Source: JANNBN01 sp031430595 | GTDB lineage: Bacteria; Actinomycetota; Acidimicrobiia; Acidimicrobiales; JANYDT01 | DNA: 64,000 bases | Direction of reading: 5' to 3' | Assembly (NCBI GenBank): GCA_031430595.1 | Contig: JANPBU010000051.1 | Span: forward strand, 124,001-188,000 | Shown here: piece by piece, positions 25,972-35,784 of the stretch | Layout: each line of letters begins with the position of its first letter | How positions within the stretch are numbered: the first letter of the stretch is position 1 | Notes under the pieces: generated by a model | Seen by the model: the letters and a program-made list of their open reading frames with translations, nothing else | Databases searched by the model: none | What the model was told of the DNA's origin: nothing | Translations under genes and position numbers: made by a program

Positions 25972-27399
25972 ATGTCCGAATCGATTACGCCTTCGCTACC
26001 TCAAACCGCCGCCCGAGGGAAGGACCAGCGCCGGATCGTCACCCTGGTTGCCGCCGGTCTCAGTGTCGCTGTTGCCCTTGGTATTGCGGCGATGTTTATC
26101 CGTCTGATTCCTAAATTTAGCGTCGATGTTCCGTTCTATGACGATTGGGTCACCGCCAACCTGCTCGATAAACAAGACCGAGGAACGCTGGCATGGGCCG
26201 ACTTTTGGAAGAGCAATAACGAACACCGTGTGCCGGTGCCGTTACTGGCGATGCTGGTGGTTTCTCGAGTGACCCGAATGAACCTGAGGGTTCAGATGGG
26301 CGTAAGCCTTGCGACCTTGCTCGGCACGTGTTCGTTCATCATGTGGACAGCTCGAAAGTTTGCCCGAACCATTGGGGTGTCAGCCATCGCTTGCTACTGC
26401 TTAATTGCCACGTTCGTGCTTACCAGAGCCCAATGGAACAATGTGTTGTGGGGTTGGCAAATGACCCTCACGTTTGGCGCATTTTTCGGAATGGCCACCC
26501 TGTTTCTTCTTGCCCCGGTAGACACCACCAAAGCGATCTCATGGAAGCGGTGGTGCTCAGCCGTCAGTGTTGCCTTACTGTGCCAATACTCGTTCGCGAG
26601 CGGAATTTTGATCTGGCCCATTGGTTTCGTTCTGCTGGTGCTTCGAGTCGGCCACCATCGGTGGCAGAAGCTGGCCGGGTGGTCAACTATCGGTGTACTG
26701 AGTATTTTCTTGTACATTCAAGGAATCGGCCGAGCTGGCGGCACCGGAGGGGCCGACCCAATTCATACCGTCGATTATTCACTTACCCAACTCGGTGCAC
26801 CGTTTGCGGTAAGGGTATGGGAATGTGCAAACAAGGTCAGGTGTCAACCAATTCATCGCGAACCCCTCCTCGCCGGAAGTATTGGGGTGGCACTGCTTAT
26901 GCTTACGTTTGTGTTCATCTGGCGTTTGAAGTTGCTCACTCAAACATCAGCAATTCTTGCCTGGGGTACCTGGGCTATTGCTTCGGCACTTCTCACGGCC
27001 ATTGGTCGAGCCTCACTCGGAACAGATCAAGCCCTTGCCAGTCGCTACGTCACTCTGACAACACCGCTATGGGCTTCACTAGCCATTTTGATTCCGATCA
27101 TTATTCAGAAAAATTTGACCCTCGCGAAATTCGCTGCCCACAAATTGGTGTTGGTGCTTACTGTTATCAGCGTAACGTTTTCGGTTTCGATGACACGACG
27201 AATGGGTAATTGGGAGCAGGCCGCAGCCGGATATGAAGCAGGCTTACTGTTCTCACGGGGGTCACTTCGAAACGCTGCCGCCACCGATGACCAGCTACGA
27301 CCGCTGTTCATCGACGTCAAAGAAATTCGTCGACTGCTGCCGACGATGGAACGACAACGAATTTCGGTGTACCGAGATACAAAACCCGTTACTCCTTGA
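25972..27399 (+). CDS. Multi-pass membrane protein of unknown function (GT-C-like)
   Basis: This encodes 475 residues from ATG 25972, preceded by GGGG; the frame is open upstream through the ahcY leader but is not convincing there. It has about ten hydrophobic helices. The first loop after TM1 holds VDVPFYDDWVTANLLDK and NNEHRVPVPLLAM, an Asp-rich region like the catalytic loop of GT-C glycosyltransferases, and a soluble tail ends the protein. I do not recognise a named family. Its position between ahcY and phosphomannomutase, among other envelope glycosyltransferases, supports a role in glycan assembly, but this is inference. It overlaps the convergent pmm gene by 11 nt. Confidence 0.7.
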   Translation: MSESITPSLPQTAARGKDQRRIVTLVAAGLSVAVALGIAAMFIRLIPKFSVDVPFYDDWVTANLLDKQDRGTLAWADFWKSNNEHRVPVPLLAMLVVSRVTRMNLRVQMGVSLATLLGTCSFIMWTARKFARTIGVSAIACYCLIATFVLTRAQWNNVLWGWQMTLTFGAFFGMATLFLLAPVDTTKAISWKRWCSAVSVALLCQYSFASGILIWPIGFVLLVLRVGHHRWQKLAGWSTIGVLSIFLYIQGIGRAGGTGGADPIHTVDYSLTQLGAPFAVRVWECANKVRCQPIHREPLLAGSIGVALLMLTFVFIWRLKLLTQTSAILAWGTWAIASALLTAIGRASLGTDQALASRYVTLTTPLWASLAILIPIIIQKNLTLAKFAAHKLVLVLTVISVTFSVSMTRRMGNWEQAAAGYEAGLLFSRGSLRNAAATDDQLRPLFIDVKEIRRLLPTMERQRISVYRDTKPVTP

Positions 27400-28798
27400 C
27401 TGTTGCGAGACCCGTCACCAACGTCAGCACCTCGGCAACACGGGCTTCACAGTCAACTTGATTTGCTGCTTCAAGGTTAAGTCGAAGCAGTGGTTCAGTG
27501 TTCGACGGTCGCAGATTGAACCACCATCCACCAAAGTCGACTGTCAGGCCGTCGAGGCGATCAATCACAGCGCCCTTTCCGAGATACGCAGCTTCAACCC
27601 GTTCAATGACAGCCTTCGGCGAATCAACCTTTGTATTGATTTCACCAGAGCCAACGTAGCGTTCAAACGGCTTTCGAAGCTCTGACAGCGGCTGCTTCTG
27701 GTTACCCATCAACTCAAGAACATGAAGCGCCGCGATCAGACCAGAGTCTGCCCGCCAGTTTTCGCGGAAGTAGTAGTGACCGCTGTGCTCACCGCCGAAC
27801 ACCGCGCCGGTTTCGGCCATTACCGCCTTGATGAAACTGTGACCAACTCGGGTTCGAACCGGCTCACCACCACGTTCGCTTACGACTTCACTAACAGTCT
27901 TTGAACAGATGAGGTTGTGAACAATTTTCGAGCCGGGGTTCTTTTCGAGAATCGAAGCAGCGACCATGGCGGTCGTCAATGAACCCGAAATCGAATGACC
28001 TTTCTCGTCGATAAGGAACACCCGGTCTGCGTCACCATCAAACGCCAAACCAACATCGGCACCGGTGGCCACCACTCTGGCTTGTAGATCTCGAACATTT
28101 TCTGGTTGGATCGGGTCGGCTGGGTGATTCGGGAAAGTCCCATCAAGCTCTGCGTACATAACTTCGTACTCAACGCCAAGCCGATCGAATACTGCGGGAA
28201 CTACCAGCCCGCCCATACCGTTGGCGGTGTCGGCAACAATTTTGACCCGCCCAATTTTCGTGGTGTCGATGAAGCTCAGACAATGTTCGACGAACCCATC
28301 AAGCAGCGACATTTCGGTAACCGTGCCAGTTTTCGTCGACCAGGCAATCGTTCCATCGATCAAACCGACGGCTTCATCTCGGATGACCTGTAGACCCGTG
28401 TCATCGCCGATTGGCTTGGCGCCTTCTAAACACATTTTGATGCCGTTGTATTGGGCAGGATTATGCGAAGCAGTGAACGTGGCACCGGGCAGGCCGAGGT
28501 GACCGGATGCGTAGTAAAGCAAGTCGGTTGACGCCAACCCAATATCGATCACCGAAACGCCTTCGGTACTTGCTCCGGCGGCAAAGGCGGCGACAAGTTC
28601 GATTCCGGTTGTGCGCATATCTCTGGCAACCACAATTTGTTGGGTGCCTGCGAATCGAGCGAATGCCGCACCAATCGCCTTCGCCATGGCCGCATCGAAC
28701 TGCCCGGGACACAACCCGCGCACGTCATACGCCTTGAAGATGGCAGCAAACTTCGCGGCGGTTGGTGTCTTGCTGGTTGATTCAGAAATGATGCCCAT
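27389..28798 (-). CDS. manB: Phosphomannomutase/phosphoglucomutase
   Basis: A 469-residue alpha-D-phosphohexomutase. The phosphoserine loop TASHNPAQYNG has Ser111, the metal loop is GLAFDGDADRVF (about residues 253-264), the sugar-specificity segment is VFGGEHSGHYYF and the phosphate-binding C-terminal domain has RPSNTEPLLRLN. It interconverts mannose-6-P and mannose-1-P (or the glucose equivalents), feeding GDP-mannose for mannosyl lipids and polysaccharides. In actinobacteria it is commonly linked to Trm112, ahcY and DUF3499 genes, as here with insertions. Confidence 0.93.
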   Translation of the reverse strand: MGIISESTSKTPTAAKFAAIFKAYDVRGLCPGQFDAAMAKAIGAAFARFAGTQQIVVARDMRTTGIELVAAFAAGASTEGVSVIDIGLASTDLLYYASGHLGLPGATFTASHNPAQYNGIKMCLEGAKPIGDDTGLQVIRDEAVGLIDGTIAWSTKTGTVTEMSLLDGFVEHCLSFIDTTKIGRVKIVADTANGMGGLVVPAVFDRLGVEYEVMYAELDGTFPNHPADPIQPENVRDLQARVVATGADVGLAFDGDADRVFLIDEKGHSISGSLTTAMVAASILEKNPGSKIVHNLICSKTVSEVVSERGGEPVRTRVGHSFIKAVMAETGAVFGGEHSGHYYFRENWRADSGLIAALHVLELMGNQKQPLSELRKPFERYVGSGEINTKVDSPKAVIERVEAAYLGKGAVIDRLDGLTVDFGGWWFNLRPSNTEPLLRLNLEAANQVDCEARVAEVLTLVTGLATVKE

Positions 28799-28958
28799 GT
28801 GAGCCTCCGATTAAATGTTGTTCACGACATACAGGGACTAAAGGTGCAACGAACCGTGCGTGTCGATATCTGCGTTCTATCAGTCAGAACCGGCCAACAA
28901 ATCCTGAATGAAAGAAATGGTTTTCGTGAGTATGTACCTGACTCAGCGCCATCCACCG

Positions 28959-28964
28959 TATTCT
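28959..28964 (+). promoter_or_regulatory. -10 box TATTCT, leaderless start of the large membrane gene
   Basis: TATTCT is followed by 6 nt and ATG 28971. No SD is present; the -35 is weak. Confidence 0.4.
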
Positions 28965-28970
28965 GTAGAA

Positions 28971-31900
28971 ATGAAGACCATGGACCCGACCATGGAGGCG
29001 TTTCCCCCAGTGCAAGCCGAGTCTCCCGGACCCGACAATGCATCGGCTCGAATCGTCGCCGAAGTTGAGCGCAATCTTGGAGATTCTGAGCGGGTTTCGC
29101 TCAGTGTCGACGAGTCAAACGCCGAAGCACTTGAGATGAGTGCTGCGCCGCCCACGCCTCCCCCATCAGCTTCACGCGTGCGAGAGCCGTGGAAGCCGAC
29201 CGAGCACTTCGAAAAGCTTCTCGCGGTCCTCATCGTTGGCGTTGCGGCAATTGTGGTGTTTGCCATGCTCGACGGGCGAGACATTTTGTTCAATAACAGC
29301 ACCCCGACCGGTGGCGACATGGGTGCACACGTCTGGACCGGCGATTTCGTCTGGCGAAAGCTTCTCAGCCAGGGACGCCTTACCGGCTGGTCCGACGACT
29401 GGTTTGCCGGGTTCCCGGTACTCGGGTTTTACTTCCCGTTCCCGTTCTGGGTCATGACCGCACTGAACGTGATCTTGCCTTACAACATCGCAATGAAAAT
29501 TGTCACGGCGATTGGTTTGGTGACCTACCCCATTACCGGGTGGGCGCTCGGGCACCACGCTGGCCTCAAAAAGCCACTTCCCGTGTTTCTTGGCTTGGCC
29601 ACACTTCCCTACATGGTCGACCGCCAATGGGCTATCTACGGCGGAAATGTCGCCTCCACGATGGCTGGAGAGTTTTCATTCACCCTGTCAGTTTCGTCTG
29701 CATTGCTGTTCCTCGGCCTACTCGCGAAAGTTATGCGCAAGGGCGAACGGCGAGCATCTGCGGGCATCGTATTGGCCATGGTCGGGCTCTCCCATCTTCT
29801 ACCCACGATGTGGGTTGGGGTAGCCGGAACCTTCGTCATCCTCACGCACCTCGATAAACGCCGAACCAATCTTCGTAACGCCTATGGAGTATTTGCGGCA
29901 GCTGCTCTGGTCGCTGCGGGTTTTTGGTTTGCGGGCGCACACCGCGTTGGTGTCGTTGCTGCAGCCCTGATTGCCCTCGGGTCGGTTGTCTTCGACCAAC
30001 GCACCAAACGACTTGGTCTCGGGCAGTTTGGTGATGCATTTGCCGCCATCGCCACTGGCACCGCACTGGCCATGTTTTGGATTTGGCCGTTCTGGCATCA
30101 CCTTGACTACACCAACGACATGGGCTACGAAAAGGAAAGCAAGTACCTCGTCAACCTTTTCCCCTGGCTCAGGGACAAACCCGAACCAGGCTCAGCCGTC
30201 TTCTTCTTTGCCTTCGTGCTTGGGCTTATTGGTGCCGCGTATGCCCTGTGGGGTTTTGCCCGGGCAATTTCTCGAGCCCGAAGCGAAGCCCCTGGCGGCT
30301 GGCACAATCTTGGTCTCTTGTTTTGTTCGCTGGTTGGTGCTGCTGGTACCGCCGCAGTTTGGCCATGGCTACGCCTTCCAGCTGCTGTAAAAGTGCTCGG
30401 TAGCGAAGAAGTGAAGAGCAATATTTTGTTCAACACCACGAACTTCGTACGCCTCGGAACCTTCGTACTCATTTCCCTTATTGCGCTTGTGCTGGTCTTC
30501 GCCTGGGAGGTTGACGACGACTGGAACCGCCTAGGCGTTGCTCTGACGCTAGTAACAGCATTGTGTGCCGTTGTGTTCCGGGTGATCCCCTTCGGATTTC
30601 GACTCTGGAACAACCGGGTACTTCCGTTCTGGCTTCTTGGCACGTTCTTACTGGCCGCGATGGGCCTCCATGCCCTCGGTTCGCTGGCCCTCGCCAGTCT
30701 TCGACAACTCACCGGCGGAATTGCCACGTTCCCAGCCGCACGGGTCTACGGCATGCTCGGTGCAGTAATCGTGACGCACGCAGCAATCGCCCTGCCGCTT
30801 GGGGCTGTTCCAAAGTTCTTTCCTGCCCCCAAATTCACAAAACAAACGGTGACCGAAACCCCGCAAAACGGTGGCGCTGCCGTCACCAGGCGCACCGGCG
30901 GATGGCTTGTTGGTTTACAACGGGTACAAGACTCGGGCGATTTCAATGCTTCGAATGCGAAGGGCTGGCCCCCATACAACTACCAAGGCTACGAGGGTCG
31001 TGGCGCCAACTGGATTGATTACAAACGAATCATTGCGACCATGAAACAGGTCGGCCAAGATAACGGTTGCGGTCGAGCCCAATGGGAGTACGAACCCGAC
31101 CAAGACCGTTGGGGTACCCCAATGGCACTCATGCTGCTTCCGTACTGGACGAAATCATGTATCGGCTCGATGGAAGGTTTGTACTTCGAATCGTCACCTA
31201 CGGCGCCCTACCACTGGTTGAACGTCAAACTCACTTCCAAAGATGGCGGCGCACCACAACGAGAACTTCCGTATCAGGGTCTCGATGTTGCGACCGGCGT
31301 CAAGAAGTTGCAGCAGTGGGGTGTTCGCTACTACATGGCGTTCTCGCCTGCTGCGATCGACGCCGCCGACAAGATTTCTGACCTTCAACTGCTGACGACG
31401 ACTAAATACGAGCGGGCGTGTGATCCGGCCGAAGTCAAGGCCAAAACGTGTCCAAAGCAATGGAAGATTTATTTGGTCAAGGGCTCTGAAGCTGTGGAGG
31501 GGTTGAAATTTCAACCAGCCGTGGTAACCGGGATCAAGCAAAACCAAACGGGTGGTTGGCTTGATATGGCTGTAGCCCAGTACAACAACCCCGAAAACTA
31601 TCCGGTTCCGTTTGCCGCCGACGGACCATCGTCGTGGCAGCGAGTCGCCGGTTCAACCGCTCGAAGCCGTGCCGAACCTACCTACGGTAAAACGTTCGCT
31701 GTAGTTCAGGCAAAGCAGGTCCCGCTTCCTGCCGTCAACGTCACCAACATCGTCACGTCGTTCTCCGGAAAAGACCCGAAGGGAAAGCCTGGTTCAGTGT
31801 CGTTTACCGTCGACAAAATCGGGGTTCCGGTCACGGTAAAGATGTCGTACTTCCCGAACTTCCGGGTGAAGGGTGCCAAAGGACCGTACCGGCTGGCGCC

Positions 31901-32279
31901 AAACATGATGGTGGTCATCCCAACCCAGAAGAATGTTTCGGTTGCCTACAAGTGGGACACGATTGACTACACGGGCTTTTTGGCCGGTTTGGCCGGATTG
32001 GCGCTCGCCATTGGATTGTGGCAACAAGACAAGCGTCGTCGAGTCGCCGTTGCCTCAGCAGGAATGGCCGACTGGCGAACCGCACGGACTGCCAACCGCA
32101 GCGCCCCTACCAGCGACGCGTCATCGGTTGCCGATGTCGTTCAGCCAGTTACTCAGGTTTCGGTGACAGACCAATTGACGACTGATTGGTCTGTGGAAGC
32201 GAAAGCGCCTAACGCCGCCGACCTCGAGACTCTTGAACCAGGGCTACCTTCAGGCGAAACAGACCCGTTAGCGACCTAG
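28971..32279 (+). CDS. Large GT-C-like membrane protein (PTPS-related membrane domain)
   Basis: This encodes 1102 residues from ATG 28971; an earlier in-frame ATG (28908) exists. An acidic, Pro-rich cytoplasmic N-terminus of about 80 residues precedes TM1. The following loop has NSTPTGGDMGAHVW and WFAGFPVLGFYFPFPFW, typical of the 6-pyruvoyl-tetrahydropterin-synthase-related membrane proteins (PF10131), which are thought to be GT-C enzymes. About 12 helices are followed by an extracytoplasmic domain (about residues 630-1000) and a last helix with an acidic tail. It probably acts on cell-surface glycans. The last 71 nt overlap the convergent GT2 gene. Confidence 0.75.
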   Translation: MKTMDPTMEAFPPVQAESPGPDNASARIVAEVERNLGDSERVSLSVDESNAEALEMSAAPPTPPPSASRVREPWKPTEHFEKLLAVLIVGVAAIVVFAMLDGRDILFNNSTPTGGDMGAHVWTGDFVWRKLLSQGRLTGWSDDWFAGFPVLGFYFPFPFWVMTALNVILPYNIAMKIVTAIGLVTYPITGWALGHHAGLKKPLPVFLGLATLPYMVDRQWAIYGGNVASTMAGEFSFTLSVSSALLFLGLLAKVMRKGERRASAGIVLAMVGLSHLLPTMWVGVAGTFVILTHLDKRRTNLRNAYGVFAAAALVAAGFWFAGAHRVGVVAAALIALGSVVFDQRTKRLGLGQFGDAFAAIATGTALAMFWIWPFWHHLDYTNDMGYEKESKYLVNLFPWLRDKPEPGSAVFFFAFVLGLIGAAYALWGFARAISRARSEAPGGWHNLGLLFCSLVGAAGTAAVWPWLRLPAAVKVLGSEEVKSNILFNTTNFVRLGTFVLISLIALVLVFAWEVDDDWNRLGVALTLVTALCAVVFRVIPFGFRLWNNRVLPFWLLGTFLLAAMGLHALGSLALASLRQLTGGIATFPAARVYGMLGAVIVTHAAIALPLGAVPKFFPAPKFTKQTVTETPQNGGAAVTRRTGGWLVGLQRVQDSGDFNASNAKGWPPYNYQGYEGRGANWIDYKRIIATMKQVGQDNGCGRAQWEYEPDQDRWGTPMALMLLPYWTKSCIGSMEGLYFESSPTAPYHWLNVKLTSKDGGAPQRELPYQGLDVATGVKKLQQWGVRYYMAFSPAAIDAADKISDLQLLTTTKYERACDPAEVKAKTCPKQWKIYLVKGSEAVEGLKFQPAVVTGIKQNQTGGWLDMAVAQYNNPENYPVPFAADGPSSWQRVAGSTARSRAEPTYGKTFAVVQAKQVPLPAVNVTNIVTSFSGKDPKGKPGSVSFTVDKIGVPVTVKMSYFPNFRVKGAKGPYRLAPNMMVVIPTQKNVSVAYKWDTIDYTGFLAGLAGLALAIGLWQQDKRRRVAVASAGMADWRTARTANRSAPTSDASSVADVVQPVTQVSVTDQLTTDWSVEAKAPNAADLETLEPGLPSGETDPLAT

Positions 32280-32940
32280 CGATACGACGAGCAATCGGGG
32301 TTCGAGCGTCACGCATTTCTTCGACCCGTACCCCGATTTCACCAGTAAGCAGCCCGGCCTGCTCGGTGCGAAGTACCAGTTCGGTATCGAACAAGTCCGT
32401 CCCGAACTTGCACTCGCGGGCCAGGTCAACAACGGCCGAGCGGCGAAGCACTTTCATGCCATGAGTGTCAGAAACCTTGAGCCCGAACCCGAGTCGAAGA
32501 ATGGTTGTGAATGAAGCCGTCACGATTTTTCGTGGTAGCGGGCGTTTGTCTTCGGCACCCTCTCCTCGCTTCGAACCAACAACTATTGCTAAGCCCTCGG
32601 CCTCAGCTTTTACGATCGCTAAACCAGCAAACGCCAGGTCATAGAGGTCAACATCGAAATTGACAACAAACTCGTACTTCGCCGCAAGTAGGCCGGCTCG
32701 CAGGGCTTTGCCATAATCAGGTTCTGGGCTCGCCATCGAAACCACTTCGGGGTACTGCTTAGCCAGCTCGTCGGCGACCTCACGGGTACGATCTCGCGAG
32801 CCGTTTTCAACCACGATCACTTCAAAGGTCGCCCCGTGGGCCCGAAGCCCGGCGACCACGTCATTTACCGCAGCTGAAAGGTAGTCCTCTTCTTGGTACG
32901 CCGGAAAGATGACCGATATTGAGTGGGCCCAAGGTTCCAT
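32209..32940 (-). CDS. Glycosyltransferase family 2
   Basis: This encodes 243 residues from ATG 32940 (MEPWAHSISVIFPAYQEE), where GT2 homology begins; the frame runs up to GTG 33045. It has a GT-A fold with IFPAYQEEDYL, VIVVENGSRDRT, DYGKALRAGLLAA and a metal-site-like NFDVDLYDL in place of the usual DADL. DTHGMKVLRR resembles the DPM-type acceptor region. It is likely to make a polyprenyl-phosphate sugar for the large membrane glycosyltransferase next to it. The 71-nt tail-to-tail overlap with that gene is longer than usual. Confidence 0.8.
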   Translation of the reverse strand: MEPWAHSISVIFPAYQEEDYLSAAVNDVVAGLRAHGATFEVIVVENGSRDRTREVADELAKQYPEVVSMASPEPDYGKALRAGLLAAKYEFVVNFDVDLYDLAFAGLAIVKAEAEGLAIVVGSKRGEGAEDKRPLPRKIVTASFTTILRLGFGLKVSDTHGMKVLRRSAVVDLARECKFGTDLFDTELVLRTEQAGLLTGEIGVRVEEMRDARTPIARRIARSLTGLFRLKVALVQESRGRRR

Positions 32941-33125
32941 AGAAATCAGTAAGCGAGCATAGGCCGGTTTTCCGCAATCCTCAATGACCTCGAATTTCGT
33001 TTCTGTAGTTACGTAATTGCAAACTGCCGCAACTGCAGAAACCACCCAATCGGGTCACTGGTGATTGGCACTACATTTGAAGAAAAGCCACTTTGGTTCC
33101 TTCACCGATAAGCCGATAGATACGC

Positions 33126-33953
33126 ATGCGAGTTCGAACCCGGGCCAACCATTTACATCACGCCAAACGTTTGATCGTGGTGTCTGCTGTCGCTTTTTCG
33201 CTGTTGGTAGCCATTTTGCCCGTTGGTCCGGTTGCCAGTGCCGCTTCAAAAGCCACCCCTACAACCGTTCCTGCGGCGACTGTTGAGCAAACTTCTATTG
33301 CTCCTCAAGATCTCGTCATTCCCCCTCCCCCTGTTACCGGCGTGGTTACGACCAAGACCCTGGTGGCGGCCGCTCTCGGCCGGTACGTCAAGGTGTTCGA
33401 TTCGCCGACGGCCAAGAAACCGTCACTCACCTTCGATAATCGCAAAAACTTCTCGGGTCGGCATGTATTCATCGTGATCGCCAAAGCCGATGGTGGATGG
33501 CTCAAGGTGCTGGTACCCGCTCGACCGAATGGTCGAACGGGGTGGGTCAACATTCGTGAAGTCGGTGTGTTTGAGCACGACTATTCGCTGGTGATCTCGC
33601 TCACGTCTAAAACTTTGACCCTATACAAGGCGGGCCAGGTGGTTCAAACGGAAACTGTCGCCATCGGCCAGGCGAAATATCCGACACCGGTCGGCATGTT
33701 TTTCACCCGCGAACTCGCCCGCCCGGCAAACCCCAAGGGCGCCTACGGTACCTATGCGTTCGGCCTTTCGGCCTACTCAAACGTACTCACGAAGTTTGGA
33801 CGTGGCGATGGCCAGATTGGTATCCACGGCACTAACCAGCCGAATGCACTCGGAACCGCAGCAAGCCACGGTTGCATTCGGGTGGCCAACGCAGGTATTA
33901 CCAAGCTGGCCAAAACGCTACCGCAGGGTGTTCCGGTCGACATTCGAGCGTAG
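33126..33953 (+). CDS. L,D-transpeptidase (YkuD domain), SHGC type
   Basis: A 275-residue secreted enzyme. Signal peptide about residues 15-40 (ending ASAAS), an SH3-like region (about 75-145), and a YkuD domain (about 150-275) with HGTNQPNALGTAASHGCIR; Cys250 is the nucleophile and the HGT His is the base. L,D-transpeptidases form 3-3 crosslinks in peptidoglycan or attach proteins to it. It is the first of four related genes in 3.4 kb, two on each strand. No clear SD precedes ATG 33126. Confidence 0.88.
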   Translation: MRVRTRANHLHHAKRLIVVSAVAFSLLVAILPVGPVASAASKATPTTVPAATVEQTSIAPQDLVIPPPPVTGVVTTKTLVAAALGRYVKVFDSPTAKKPSLTFDNRKNFSGRHVFIVIAKADGGWLKVLVPARPNGRTGWVNIREVGVFEHDYSLVISLTSKTLTLYKAGQVVQTETVAIGQAKYPTPVGMFFTRELARPANPKGAYGTYAFGLSAYSNVLTKFGRGDGQIGIHGTNQPNALGTAASHGCIRVANAGITKLAKTLPQGVPVDIRA

Positions 33954-34000
33954 GCAGGGTGCATCTCAGCGAGCCAGCCGTCTGCAAGGATCTATGGTGC

Positions 34001-34948
34001 ATGGTGTTCAAACCTAAGTTCCGCTCTCGATCTGCTGCCATTTTCACGATCTGCCTGTTGGCAACCGGCTTGACTGCCGCCGATGCGTCGGCAAAATCGA
34101 CTGCTGGTAAGCCTGAGCTTGTTCAACCGGGTACCCCCTTCGTGGGCTGGGGAAAGCTGGGCGACAACGATTGGCCGGTGGTGGGGTCGGCCCTGATTGT
34201 TCGGCCGGTTGGCTCCACTTTGACCATTCGTAGCGAAGCAAAGCCGGGTTCGAAGGCCCTTAATCTGGTTGCAGGCACCTCTGTTTCAGGAGACCTCGGT
34301 TTACTTGCCGTCGGCGAAACCAATGACTGGTGGAAGGTACTGCTTCCCGTCCGCCCAAATGGCACGGTTGGGTGGGTGCAAAAGTCGACGGCGAAGGTGC
34401 AACCGACCGCTCAACGAATTGTCATCGACCTGTCAACAAACACCCTCACCTATTTTGACGGCGCAAAACAGGTGCTCACCGAGCCGGTTGCAACAGGCAC
34501 CAACGGAACCCCCACGCCGACGGGCCTGTTCTTCGTCAAATCAATCGTTGCGCAGAAGAACCCGGTCGGCGGCCTTGGGCCCTGGGTGCTTGTCACCTCC
34601 GGCTTCTCTAATGCCCTTTTTTCGTTCGCTGGAGGTTCCGGGGCAGTCGGAATCCATGGCACAAGCGCCCCGGGGAAACTCGGTCAAAATGTTTCGCATG
34701 GATGTGTTCGCATGAAAAACACAGCAATCGTGCAACTTGCTGCCGCCATCTCCGCTGGGGTGCCTATCGAAATCGTCGCCAAGCCAGCCGATTTGCAGCG
34801 CACAAGGTGGGAGCCAACAAAGGCTCAGCAAACCGGTCCGTCAACCGTCGTAGGCTCAAACGGCCAAAAACAACCAACTACCACCGTCGACACACCGGCA
34901 GGTTCAGGGGTCGAGGTTCCACGACCACCTATCACTGCCCTTCCTTAG
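34001..34948 (+). CDS. L,D-transpeptidase (YkuD domain), SHGC type with Pro/Thr tail
   Basis: This encodes 315 residues from ATG 34001 with AAGGA 10 nt upstream. It has a signal peptide (about residues 8-29), an SH3-like domain (SALIVRPVGSTLTIRSEA onward) and a YkuD domain with HGTSAPGKLGQNVSHGCVR. A disordered tail of about 55 residues, rich in Pro, Thr and Gln, follows and is absent from the other three paralogues. It lies 47 nt after the first L,D-transpeptidase and probably belongs to the same transcript. Its 3' end overlaps the convergent third paralogue by 4 nt. Confidence 0.88.
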   Translation: MVFKPKFRSRSAAIFTICLLATGLTAADASAKSTAGKPELVQPGTPFVGWGKLGDNDWPVVGSALIVRPVGSTLTIRSEAKPGSKALNLVAGTSVSGDLGLLAVGETNDWWKVLLPVRPNGTVGWVQKSTAKVQPTAQRIVIDLSTNTLTYFDGAKQVLTEPVATGTNGTPTPTGLFFVKSIVAQKNPVGGLGPWVLVTSGFSNALFSFAGGSGAVGIHGTSAPGKLGQNVSHGCVRMKNTAIVQLAAAISAGVPIEIVAKPADLQRTRWEPTKAQQTGPSTVVGSNGQKQPTTTVDTPAGSGVEVPRPPITALP

Positions 34949-35784
34949 GGGATCACGGTAACCGGAGTACCAAGCGGCATTCGAGCAACTAAAAAGTCGA
35001 TATCGGTGTTGTTCATTCGGATACACCCGTTGCTCGCCTTGGTGCCTACGAGGTCGGGCCGGTTCGTACCGTGCAGGCCGAGTCGCCCTATGCCGGTACC
35101 GAAGGTTTGAAGCACGTCTGAGAACCCCGAAAGACCGATCACAAAGTTTCCGTAGACCGAATTGGCTGACTTCGGTTTGGCGTTGTAAATCGTGTAGTAA
35201 AAGCCATCCGGGGTTGGTACTTCGTCTTTGCCTATACCAATCTTGTTTTCGTGGATCTTCTTCCCTTTTTCAAACACCGAGAGTTGGAAGTTACTGAGCT
35301 TGATTTCGATCGAGTAGAAGTTAGACCGAAGCTCTACATCAGACTTGTTGATCCAGCCCATCGACTTGTTCGGGCGGGTCGGCAGATGCACAAAGAGTCG
35401 ATCGGGTGTGCTTCCTTGCGCAACAAAGACGATTTCGTTTGTCGTTGTTCGTTCGATCGTTTGAGAAACGCTTTTGGTCGTTTCGTCGGCGAAGACATCA
35501 ATGTTCTGATTTCCGGCGAGCAACGTGGCAACGACAGCAACACCGTCTTCGTATTTGCTGTACCCGGTCGACGATTCGGTTGGCGTCGTCGGAGAAAGTT
35601 CGGCGATTACTTCGGGAGGGGTTTCGATGATTTCGGAACTGTACGACGGCGTCACCTGACCCCCCGAAGTGGGGGCGACTGCCGCCGGGGTCTTTTCTGT
35701 GCCGGCGCAGCCGCTCAGTACAATCCCGGCGGCCGAGATTCCAGCAACCAGCACCGAGCGACGATCGACGACGCGCAACATCAT
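34945..35784 (-). CDS. L,D-transpeptidase lipoprotein, SNGC type
   Basis: A 279-residue protein. Its signal peptide ends in a lipobox LSGC (Cys26), so it is membrane-anchored. A Thr/Ser/Pro linker and an SH3-like region precede the YkuD domain, whose active-site run is HGTNRPDLVGTKASNGCIR: Asn252 replaces the His before Gly-Cys254. The base His in HGT is kept, so catalysis may persist. The start ATG overlaps the stop of the upstream paralogue by 4 nt, so both are translated together. Confidence 0.87.
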   Translation of the reverse strand: MMLRVVDRRSVLVAGISAAGIVLSGCAGTEKTPAAVAPTSGGQVTPSYSSEIIETPPEVIAELSPTTPTESSTGYSKYEDGVAVVATLLAGNQNIDVFADETTKSVSQTIERTTTNEIVFVAQGSTPDRLFVHLPTRPNKSMGWINKSDVELRSNFYSIEIKLSNFQLSVFEKGKKIHENKIGIGKDEVPTPDGFYYTIYNAKPKSANSVYGNFVIGLSGFSDVLQTFGTGIGRLGLHGTNRPDLVGTKASNGCIRMNNTDIDFLVARMPLGTPVTVIP

